Origin: Actinomycetes bacterium
GTDB taxonomy: Bacteria; Actinomycetota; Actinomycetes; Streptosporangiales; Streptosporangiaceae
Assembly: GCA_023425615.1 (NCBI GenBank)
Contig: JAFACJ010000811.1
Coordinates: 1 to 10,744 of the forward strand
Length of the DNA: 10,744 nt
Direction of reading: 5' to 3'
In this document: piece after piece, positions 1 through 4,906 of the stretch
Layout of the letters: every line of letters starts with the position of its first letter
Position numbering within the stretch: position 1 is the first letter of the stretch
Program-made: the position numbers and the translations under genes
Notes under the pieces: model-generated
What the model was told of the DNA's origin: nothing
The model's database searches: none
Seen by the model: only the letters and a program-made list of their open reading frames with translations

Positions 1-290
1 GCCTCCAGCTCCGCCTGGCGCGCCTTCAGCGCCTGGGTGACCGCGCCGCGCGCGGCGCCGACCCGCTTGCCGGCGTCCGCCTTGGCGTGCGGCGGCAGCG
101 CCCCGATCTCCCGGTTCGCCAGCGCCAGCGGCGAACGGTCGCCCGCGTGCGCCAGCCGTACCTCCTTCAACTCCTCCAAGGTGGAGGCGGCGCCGATCGC
201 CGCGAGCGCCTCCTCCTTGTGCCGATCGAGCGCCTCGGGCGCCAAGGCCGCGACCTCGACGGGGTCGTACGACTTATTGGGTGCAGACAT
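1..290 (-). CDS. pheS: Phenylalanyl-tRNA synthetase alpha subunit, N-terminal part (cut by window edge)
   Basis: The protein charges tRNA-Phe with phenylalanine as the alpha chain of the cytoplasmic PheS2-PheT2 enzyme. Only 96 codons are in the window, starting at the ATG at 290-288. The product begins MSAPNKSYDPVEVAALAPEA and continues as an alanine-, glutamate- and lysine-rich helical stretch with a conserved-looking LKEVRLAHAGDRSPLA segment. This matches the N-terminal coiled-coil arm of PheS that contacts tRNA (family knowledge); the catalytic core lies beyond position 1. The start is supported by an AGGAG ribosome-binding site eight bases upstream. The gene follows a translation-gene block, and pheT would be expected next, outside the window. 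Identification rests on the arm sequence plus context, so it is strong but not based on catalytic motifs. Confidence 0.9.
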   Translation of the reverse strand, partial: MSAPNKSYDPVEVAALAPEALDRHKEEALAAIGAASTLEELKEVRLAHAGDRSPLALANREIGALPPHAKADAGKRVGAARGAVTQALKARQAELE

Positions 291-296
291 GATCAG

Positions 297-302
297 GACT
301 CC
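297..302 (-). promoter_or_regulatory. Ribosome-binding site of pheS
   Basis: On the minus strand an AGGAGT motif lies eight bases before the pheS ATG. It sits outside the long inverted repeat at 331-420, so that repeat does not directly hide the ribosome-binding site. Confidence 0.7.
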
Positions 303-330
303 TGTCTATGGCCCCGCCTCCGGCGTGGCG

Positions 331-420
331 GCGATCGGCGCTCCATCCACCGTCTTCCCTCAGATCTTGATCGCCTGGGGGCGATCAAGATCCTCAGTCC
401 AGACGGTGGGCGCCGATCGC
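331..420 (-). repeat. Long nested inverted repeat in the pheS leader
   Basis: Three stems nest around one loop. The inner stem pairs GATCTTGATCGCC (363-375) with 380-392 perfectly over 13 bp around a four-base loop. A middle stem pairs 347-355 with 401-409 (9 bp). An outer stem pairs 331-341 with 410-420 (11 bp). A five-base bulge (342-346) separates outer and middle stems, and an internal loop (356-362 / 393-400) separates middle and inner. In total 33 bp are formed in 90 bases. On the minus strand the structure ends about 40 bases before the pheS start. No U-rich tract follows it, so it is not a classical intrinsic terminator. Its role is unknown; a leader regulatory RNA fold, an mRNA stabiliser, or a protein-binding or palindromic repeat element are all possible. 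Confidence 0.75.
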
Positions 421-529
421 GACGGTTGCCCTCTCCACGGCGTGCTGTGGAAGGCACTGTCGGGCGGCTCTGAAAGAAAATACCGTTGCGTGCTCTACCT
501 GGTGGCCCTCTGGGGTGGCCCGCCGGGTC
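421..529 (-). promoter_or_regulatory. Probable pheS promoter region (no clear hexamers)
   Basis: This is the upstream part of the 239-base gap between the histidine kinase and pheS. The only AT-rich patch in it reads TATTTTCTTTCA on the minus strand (471-482), which could serve as a -10 region (TATTTT, 477-482). The hexamer 17 bases upstream is CCACCA, which does not resemble a -35. No leader peptide rich in phenylalanine codons was found between here and pheS. The promoter call is weak inference from composition and position. Confidence 0.25.
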
Positions 530-556
530 TCAGGCGTGAGACGGGGTTCCGGCGGG
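519..556 (-). terminator. Possible bulged terminator stem overlapping the kinase stop codon
   Basis: An 8-bp outer stem (519-526 with 549-556) and a 6-bp inner stem (527-532 with 537-542, arms GTCTCA/TGAGAC) enclose a four-base loop, with a six-base bulge at 543-548. The structure spans the last codons and stop of the histidine kinase gene. It is GC-rich with no U tract, so termination is uncertain; U-poor terminators are common in high-GC actinomycetes. Confidence 0.35.
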
Positions 557-1621
557 CAAGGTAAATCGGAACTCGGCGCCGCCGCCGGGTGCCCGTTGCA
601 CGGTGATCGCGCCGCCGTGCGCCTCGATGAGGCCCTTCACGATGTACAGGCCGAGTCCCGTGCCGCGGCGGCGGTTGCCGCGCCAGAACTGGCGGAAGAC
701 GCGGTGGGCGGCCTCGGGGGGGATGCCTTCGCCCTCGTCGCGGACCGACACGACGGCTCCCTCCCTCCCGGTGTCCGGCTCCACCACGATCGTGACAGTA
801 CCAGCGCCGTGACGCACGGCGTTCTCCACCAAGTTACCGAGGATCTGGGCGATCTTGTCGGGATCGAGCCACAGCTCCGGCAGCGGGCCCCGGACGTCGA
901 GGCGGAAGCGGTCCTCGGGATCCCCGGCCGCGACACGGCCCGCGATCGTGCGGCGCGCCTGCCCGGCGAGGTCCACCGGCTGGCGGCGCATCTCCAGCCG
1001 GCCCGCCTCGATCCGGGAGACGTCGAGCAGCTCGGTGATCAGCCGGGTGACCCGGTCGGCGTCGGCGTTGACCGTCTCCAGCATGACGAGCTTCTGGTCG
1101 TCGTTGAAGCGGTGCCACTTGGCCAGCAGGGTGGCGGTGAAGCCCTTGACGCTGGTGAGCGGCGAGCGCAGCTCGTGGGCGACGGTGGAGACCAGGTCGG
1201 CGCGCTGGCGCTCCTGGCGGGCGCGTGCCGCCGCGTCACGCAGGCACACGTGGAAGCGGCGCACCCGGTGCCGGGCGTCGCGCTGGTAGGAGGCGGTGAC
1301 CAGGACCTCTCGGCCGCCGTCCAGGAACAGGCAGCACTCGGGATGGCGGGTGCGGATGAGCAGGCCCCCGTAGGGGTCGACGCACTTCCACCAGTCGCGC
1401 CCGTCGGCGTCGTGCAGCGGCAGGACGTCGCGGGCGTCGAGGCCCAGCACCCGTTCGCGGCGCAGCCCGGTGAGGCGTTCGGCCATCCGGTTGAAGACCA
1501 CGACCCGGCCCGCCGCGTCGGCGACCAGCAGCCCGTCCGGCAGCTCGTCGCCGTAGGAGGGCGCGCTGCGCGGCTCGGGCACGAGCGTGCCCGGTTCCGC
1601 GCCCTGCCCGTCCGCGCTCAA
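530..1621 (-). CDS. Soluble PAS-domain sensor histidine kinase
   Basis: A 363-residue kinase that would autophosphorylate on histidine and pass phosphate to a response regulator; none is encoded in the window. Residues about 25-130 look like a PAS sensor domain (DGLLVADAAGRVVVFNRMAE start). The HisKA dimerisation segment follows with the H box VSTVAHELRSP, putting the phospho-acceptor at His149. The ATPase domain carries the N box NLVENAVRHG (263-272), G1 box DEGEGIP (295-301), F box FRQFWRG and G2 box GTGLGLYIVKG (320-330). I see no membrane segment or signal peptide, so it is probably cytoplasmic. The longest reading starts at TTG (1621-1619), about ten bases after a purine-rich GGGGAGGGGG; a GTG at codon 14 (1582-1580) is the alternative. 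It lies downstream of a STAS gene. The ligand is unknown. Confidence 0.88.
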   Translation of the reverse strand: MSADGQGAEPGTLVPEPRSAPSYGDELPDGLLVADAAGRVVVFNRMAERLTGLRRERVLGLDARDVLPLHDADGRDWWKCVDPYGGLLIRTRHPECCLFLDGGREVLVTASYQRDARHRVRRFHVCLRDAAARARQERQRADLVSTVAHELRSPLTSVKGFTATLLAKWHRFNDDQKLVMLETVNADADRVTRLITELLDVSRIEAGRLEMRRQPVDLAGQARRTIAGRVAAGDPEDRFRLDVRGPLPELWLDPDKIAQILGNLVENAVRHGAGTVTIVVEPDTGREGAVVSVRDEGEGIPPEAAHRVFRQFWRGNRRRGTGLGLYIVKGLIEAHGGAITVQRAPGGGAEFRFTLPAGTPSHA

Positions 1622-1742
1622 CGGCGAGGCCCCCTCCCCAACGGCCTGATGACACAGAGCCTAGCGTCAGGAAAGGGGGTCTTGGGAGCGCGAAACCCCT
1701 GACGGATAAAGGAATGCGGCCTTTCTCCCGGGGAGTCCCGCG
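1622..1742 (-). promoter_or_regulatory. Gap between STAS gene and kinase, with weak stem-loop and possible -10
   Basis: A 9-position stem with one mismatch pairs 1704-1712 with 1720-1728 just after the STAS stop; it has no U tract and could be a weak terminator. Nearer the kinase, the minus strand reads CTGACGCTAGGCTC (around 1657-1670), where TAGGCT resembles an actinobacterial -10. No good -35 stands 17-18 bases upstream. The kinase may therefore have its own weak promoter or be read through from the STAS gene. Confidence 0.25.
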
Positions 1743-2174
1743 CTATCGGCGGGGTGAGTGCGCGCCCGCCTGCGCGATGGCGTCCTCCACCCGCTCGCAC
1801 AGCGGGAAACGGCGGTCGAGGCCGGTGAGCTGGAACAGCCGGCGCTGCGGCGGGCGCACCCCGGCCAGCCACACGCCGCCTCCCGTGGCGCGCAGCCGGT
1901 TGGCCAGCGCGACGAGCGCGCCGAGCCCCGAGGCGTCGCAGAACAGGACCTTCCCGAAGTCGATGACGATCGACGTGAAGCCCGCCTCGGTGACCGCGAG
2001 CAGATGGTCGCGAAGCGTCAGAGCGGACCGGAGGTCGATCTCCCCGGCCACCGTCACCACGGCGGTGTCTCCGTGCAGGCCCGCCAGTTCGACGCGCAGA
2101 TCCCTGGCGTCCGCCACCTCCTGGCAGCGGATCGGGCCGGTGCGCATCGGCTCGGACCTCGATCGGCGGAGCAT
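1743..2174 (-). CDS. STAS-domain anti-sigma factor antagonist
   Basis: A 143-residue protein of the SpoIIAA/RsbV/BldG type. Family members bind anti-sigma kinases and release a sigma factor when unphosphorylated. The STAS fold spans roughly residues 27-135: TVAGEIDLRSA (41-51) is the typical first strand and helix, and FCDASGLGAL (78-87) holds the phosphorylatable serine, Ser82. The C-terminus LFQLTGLDRRFPL matches the conserved final helix. I chose the ATG at 2174-2172, after a purine-rich GAGGAAAGGGAG. In-frame starts at 2279 (ATG after GAGG) and 2429 exist, but the added N-terminus is cysteine-rich, low in third-position GC and unlike the family. The next in-frame ATG, at 2147, is also possible. 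No anti-sigma kinase or sigma factor gene is in the window. Pairing with the downstream histidine kinase is suggested only by adjacency. Confidence 0.85.
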   Translation of the reverse strand: MLRRSRSEPMRTGPIRCQEVADARDLRVELAGLHGDTAVVTVAGEIDLRSALTLRDHLLAVTEAGFTSIVIDFGKVLFCDASGLGALVALANRLRATGGGVWLAGVRPPQRRLFQLTGLDRRFPLCERVEDAIAQAGAHSPRR

Positions 2175-2343
2175 GTACTCCCTTTCCTCAGGCGGCGTGG
2201 CAGGCCCGCCCACCGCCCGGACGGCGGTGACACGGGCTTCATGGTCATCTTGACAGCAGCAGAGATCAGGACGATGCATGACACACGTCCTCAAACGGCC
2301 AGGAAAACCGACAACCCTAGCCTTCTGACTCGGTGGTAAAGAT
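2175..2343 (-). promoter_or_regulatory. Intergenic region before the STAS gene, possible promoter
   Basis: Between the RNA methyltransferase stop and the STAS start, composition drops in GC around 2285-2345. The minus strand has TTTACC (2340-2335) and, 15 bases later, TAGGGT (2319-2314), a marginal promoter-like pair. I see no terminator hairpin after the methyltransferase, so the STAS gene could also be reached by read-through. Confidence 0.25.
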
Positions 2344-3171
2344 CTACCTGACCGCTCTCTGGGCGCGCGCCGAAGCATAGAGGCACACGGCCGCCGCCGT
2401 CGCCAGATTAAGGCTCTCGGCCTTGCCATGGATGGGCACCCGCACCACGTCGTCCGCCAGCGCCCGCACCTCCTCGGGCAGGCCCCATGCCTCGTTGCCG
2501 AACACCCAGGCCGTGGGACGGCTCAGCACGCCGTCGTCGGCGAGATCATCGAGTGTGTGCTCCCCCGCGCCATCGGCGGCCAGCACGGTCAGCCCCGCGT
2601 CCTTCAGAGCGGGGATCAGCGTGTCGTAGCGGGGTCCGGTCACCACCGGGAGATGGAAGACGCTGCCGGCCGAGGCCCGCACGCACTTGCCGTTGTAGGG
2701 GTCGACCGACGCGTCGGTGAAGACGACCGCGTCCGCCCCCGCGGCGTCGGAGGCGCGCAGCACCGTCCCCGCGTTCCCCGGGTCGCGCACATGGGACAGG
2801 ACCGTCACCAGCCTGGGCGGGCGCGGCCCCCCGTGCAGCGCCTTCTCCAGGGGGACGTCGAGGAAGGAGCAGACCGCCAGCAGCCCCTGGGGGGTCACGG
2901 TCTGGGCCAGCTCGGCCATCACCTCGCCGCTCACCCGCAGCACCGGGACGCCGGCCCGCTCGGCCTGCCCCACCAGGTCGGCGTGGCGCGCGGCGGCGTC
3001 GGCGGTGGCGTACAGCTCCACCAGACCGCCTTCCAGGGCCAGCGCCTCCCGCACCGCCTGCGGGCCCTCGGCCAGGAACCGGCGGTCCTGCTGCCGGAAC
3101 GACCTCTTGGCGAGCCTGCGAGCGGACTTCACCCGCGGGGAGCGGATACTGGTCAGCTCGAGGCCCGCCAT
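2344..3171 (-). CDS. TrmH/SpoU-family RNA 2'-O-methyltransferase
   Basis: A 275-residue SPOUT-class enzyme predicted to methylate a ribose 2'-hydroxyl in rRNA or tRNA using S-adenosylmethionine. The N-terminal third (RRFLAEGPQAVREAL at about 30-44) resembles the substrate-binding domain of the family. The C-terminal knot has motif 1 DPGNAGTVLRASDAAG (130-145), with the conserved Asn133 and Arg139, motif 2 FGNEAWGLPEE (224-234) and motif 3 VPIHGKAESLNLATAAAV (245-262). The ATG at 3171 follows the rplT stop by 11 bases, and its GAGG ribosome-binding site overlaps that stop codon, so translation is probably coupled to rplT. A TrmH-type gene after rplT is a familiar arrangement in Actinobacteria and fits an rRNA target, but the modified nucleotide cannot be read from the sequence. 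Confidence 0.9.
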   Translation of the reverse strand: MAGLELTSIRSPRVKSARRLAKRSFRQQDRRFLAEGPQAVREALALEGGLVELYATADAAARHADLVGQAERAGVPVLRVSGEVMAELAQTVTPQGLLAVCSFLDVPLEKALHGGPRPPRLVTVLSHVRDPGNAGTVLRASDAAGADAVVFTDASVDPYNGKCVRASAGSVFHLPVVTGPRYDTLIPALKDAGLTVLAADGAGEHTLDDLADDGVLSRPTAWVFGNEAWGLPEEVRALADDVVRVPIHGKAESLNLATAAAVCLYASARAQRAVR

Positions 3172-3182
3172 CAGCCGCGTCC

Positions 3183-3557
3183 TCAGGCCTTCGCCGGCTC
3201 GGCCGGGAGTGCCTTCTTGGCGACCTCCACCAGCGCCGCGAAGGCGGCGGCGTCGTTCACCGCGAGCTCGGCCAGCATGCGCCGGTCGACCTCGACCTCG
3301 GCGGCCTTCAGACCCTGGATGAACCGGTTGTAGGTCATGCCGTTCAGGCGGACCGCGGCGTTGATGCGCTGGATCCACAGACGGCGGAACTGGCCCTTGC
3401 GGTCCTTGCGGTCACGGAACGCGTAGGTCATCGAGTGGAGCTGCTGCTCCTTGGCCTTGCGGTACAGGCGGGACCGCTGGCCGCGGTAGCCGCTCGAACG
3501 CTCCAGGACGACCCGACGCTTCTTGGCGGCGTTGACCGCCCGCTTCACGCGTGCCAC
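3183..3557 (-). CDS. rplT: 50S ribosomal protein bL20
   Basis: A 124-residue basic protein that binds 23S rRNA early in large-subunit assembly. The N-terminus [20 protein letters not shown] and the segment [15 protein letters not shown] are hallmark bL20 sequence, followed by [20 protein letters not shown] and the globular C-terminal half ([13 protein letters not shown]). Length is normal, with a short alanine-rich tail. The start is GTG at 3557-3555, preceded by AAGGAG nine bases upstream. It is the third gene of the infC-rpmI-rplT set. In E. coli and Bacillus subtilis bL20 represses this operon by binding its own mRNA (family knowledge); the hairpins upstream here are candidates for such a site. 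Confidence 0.98.
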   Translation of the reverse strand: MARVKRAVNAAKKRRVVLERSSGYRGQRSRLYRKAKEQQLHSMTYAFRDRKDRKGQFRRLWIQRINAAVRLNGMTYNRFIQGLKAAEVEVDRRMLAELAVNDAAAFAALVEVAKKALPAEPAKA

Positions 3558-3595
3558 GTCTCACAACTCCTTCGCGGAGGCCGGGGGCTCTGGGC

Positions 3596-3628
3596 CCGTC
3601 CGGCCGGTCGTACATGTCGGTCGGACGG
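3596..3628 (-). repeat. Stem-loop between rpmI and rplT
   Basis: An 11-position stem with one mismatch pairs 3596-3606 with 3618-3628 around an 11-base loop, within the 75-base gap between rpmI and rplT. It has no U tract and begins four bases after the rpmI stop codon on the minus strand. It may tune read-through or processing between the two ribosomal protein genes; function not shown by the sequence. Confidence 0.5.
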
Positions 3629-3632
3629 CTAC

Positions 3633-3827
3633 TTACTTGCGCAGCAGCTTCTTGATCATGGGGGTGTCGGCGGCGGAGACCACCGCGTTGCCGTCCAGGC
3701 GGCGGGTGCGCTTGGTCGGCTTGTGCTCCAGCAGGTGGTTCTTGTTCGCGCGGCGGCGCACCACCTTGCCGGAGCCGGTCAGCTTGAAGCGCTTCTTGGC
3801 ACCACTGTGGGTCTTGGTCTTCGGCAT
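3633..3827 (-). CDS. rpmI: 50S ribosomal protein bL35
   Basis: A 64-residue, very basic large-subunit protein. [20 protein letters not shown] is the signature bL35 N-terminus, and the remainder ([19 protein letters not shown], ending MIKKLLRK) also matches the family over its full normal length. The ATG at 3827 is preceded by GGGAG about nine bases upstream. It lies 124 bases after infC, a gap filled by two strong stem-loops, and 75 bases before rplT. Confidence 0.98.
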   Translation of the reverse strand: MPKTKTHSGAKKRFKLTGSGKVVRRRANKNHLLEHKPTKRTRRLDGNAVVSAADTPMIKKLLRK

Positions 3828-3857
3828 GGCGGCCGTCTCCCTCTTCTTCTAGGCGTG

Positions 3858-3895
3858 GCTGACCGGACGTGCAGGGGAATGCACGCCTGGTCAGC
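3858..3895 (-). repeat. 16-bp stem-loop upstream of rpmI
   Basis: Positions 3858-3873 pair with 3880-3895 around a six-base loop. Of 16 pairs, one is mismatched and one is a G-U in RNA. It lies in the infC-rpmI gap, 30 bases before the rpmI start, with no U tract after it. Position and strength suggest an RNA regulatory or processing element rather than a terminator. Confidence 0.6.
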
Positions 3896-3913
3896 AGGTG
3901 CGTACATCCTGAA

Positions 3914-3941
3914 ACCGGGTCCCCGCCCGAGGGGACCCGGT
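3914..3941 (-). terminator. Perfect 11-bp hairpin just after infC; partial terminator or regulatory stem
   Basis: ACCGGGTCCCC (3914-3924) pairs perfectly with 3931-3941 around a six-base loop, ten bases after the infC stop codon. On the minus strand it is followed by TTTCAGG, a short U run. It could attenuate transcription between infC and the ribosomal protein genes, or act together with the stem at 3858-3895 as a ribosomal-protein-binding leader. Confidence 0.5.
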
Positions 3942-3951
3942 CAGGTGGGTC

Positions 3952-4584
3952 TCACTCGGAGCCGGGCTCCTCGGCCTGCGGGGCCTGCTCGGCCCGCTCG
4001 CCGCGCGAGGCGTTGCGCTGGGCCCGTGCCTCGGCCTGCTCGGCCTTGGCCTCGGCCTTCTTCTTGTGCGGCCCGATCACCATGATCATGTTCCGGCCGT
4101 CCTGCTTGGCGTTCGACTCCACGAACCCCAGCTCGCTGACGTCCTGCGCGAGCCGCTGCAGCAGCCGGTAGCCCAGTTCGGGGCGGGACTGCTCACGACC
4201 GCGGAACATGATCGTCACCTTGACCTTGTCCCCGCCCTTGAGGAACCGCTCCACGTGACCCTTCTTGGTCTCGTAGTCGTGCGGGTCGATCTTCGGACGG
4301 AGCTTGATCTCCTTGATGATCGTGTGCGCCTGGTTGCGCCGCGCCTCACGCGCCTTCATCGCGGACTCGTACTTGTACTTGCCGTAGTCCATGAGCTTGG
4401 CCACGGGAGGCCGCGCGGTGGGCGCGACTTCGACCAGGTCGAGGTCGGACTCACGGGCAAGATCGAGCGCCTTGGCGATGGGCACGATGCCCACCTGTTC
4501 GCCGTTGGGCCCGACGAGCCGGACTTCCGGCACGCGAATGCGGTCGTTGATGCGCGGTTCGGAGAAACGCGATTCGGCGCTGAT
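3952..4584 (-). CDS. infC: Translation initiation factor IF-3, with ATC start codon
   Basis: IF-3 binds the 30S subunit, prevents premature 50S joining and checks the start codon and initiator tRNA. The product is 210 residues. The N-terminal domain runs from [17 protein letters not shown] through the linker [17 protein letters not shown], and the C-terminal domain contains [18 protein letters not shown] and [14 protein letters not shown] basic, alanine- and glutamate-rich tail ends the protein. The first ATG, GTG or TTG in frame is a GTG at 4533, but starting there would cut off the conserved INDRIR segment. An in-frame TGA lies eight codons above, and between it and the conserved region the only candidate is ATC at 4584-4582, preceded by GGGAGG four bases away. 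Non-AUG starts are established for infC in other bacteria, where they support autoregulation. Assignment is certain; the exact start is likely. Confidence 0.93.
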   Translation of the reverse strand: MSAESRFSEPRINDRIRVPEVRLVGPNGEQVGIVPIAKALDLARESDLDLVEVAPTARPPVAKLMDYGKYKYESAMKAREARRNQAHTIIKEIKLRPKIDPHDYETKKGHVERFLKGGDKVKVTIMFRGREQSRPELGYRLLQRLAQDVSELGFVESNAKQDGRNMIMVIGPHKKKAEAKAEQAEARAQRNASRGERAEQAPQAEEPGSE

Positions 4585-4595
4585 GGGACCTCCCT
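4582..4595 (-). promoter_or_regulatory. infC ribosome-binding site and ATC initiation codon
   Basis: The minus strand reads AGGGAGGTCCCATC. A strong GGGAGG stands four bases from ATC, and there is no in-frame ATG, GTG or TTG between the upstream TGA and the conserved IF-3 N-terminus. By analogy with E. coli infC (AUU), this would make initiation sensitive to the IF-3 level. Confidence 0.7.
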
Positions 4596-4906
4596 GGGGC
4601 CTTCATGTCTGAAACCTGTCGTACCCGAGACTCCCAGACGAAGAAAGCCCCGCACGACGCGCATGCGAGGCCACTGCCGGTCGGCCCTCGCGGGTACACC
4701 ATCCAAGGTATCCCCTGCCAAGGGCTATTCGACATCCATGAGGACATCGGACCGGTTACCCATCGGCCGCGAGGCCGATCAGGTGGGAGCTGGCTCCACT
4801 TGCGCGCCCGGGGCTCATCTCACGCCCCAGGCCGGTCGATTTCCCAGAGTACCGCACTCGGGTAAGTGAAAGGAACACACCGCTCACCCTCCGGCGATCG
4901 GGATTC
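4585..4906 (-). promoter_or_regulatory. 322-base der-infC intergenic region: leader with several stem-loops
   Basis: No gene is supported here. In minus-strand order it holds a 9-bp stem (4824-4832 with 4806-4814, one G-U), an imperfect 6-bp stem with a bulge (4783-4799), a perfect 7-bp stem with a four-base loop (4773-4779 with 4762-4768), and the U-tailed stem at 4641-4672. A TTGGCA on the minus strand near 4720 could be a -35, but no convincing -10 follows. The most likely content is the infC operon promoter plus a structured 5' leader, and termination of der transcripts. Confidence 0.5.
4641..4672 (-). terminator. Possible intrinsic terminator or attenuator in the infC leader
   Basis: On the minus strand GGCCTCGCA (4672-4664) pairs with TGCGGGGCT (4654-4646) over nine positions, including two G-U pairs, with a nine-base loop. 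It is followed by TTTCTTC, one of the few U-rich runs in the window. It sits about 57 bases before the infC start and 235 bases after der. It may terminate transcription coming from der, or attenuate infC transcripts begun further upstream. Confidence 0.5.

Noticed and set aside
291..529. Phe-rich leader peptide or T-box upstream of pheS
   Set aside because: No short frame with clustered Phe codons and a start was found. I saw no terminator with a U tract and no T-box hallmark sequence.
515..1702. Plus-strand open frame of 395 codons
   Set aside because: It is antisense to the histidine kinase, which has all catalytic boxes. No recognisable domain is seen in the plus-strand reading.
2175..2429. 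N-terminal extension of the STAS protein to 2429 or 2279
   Set aside because: The added residues are Arg- and Cys-rich, have low third-position GC and overlap the methyltransferase end (for 2429). The ATG at 2174 gives the normal family length. The ATG at 2279 with GAGG upstream remains a minor possibility.
4451..4747. Minus-strand frame that could be a leader peptide upstream of infC (four Trp codons)
   Set aside because: It runs out of frame deep into infC, its residues look random and no ribosome-binding site is clear.
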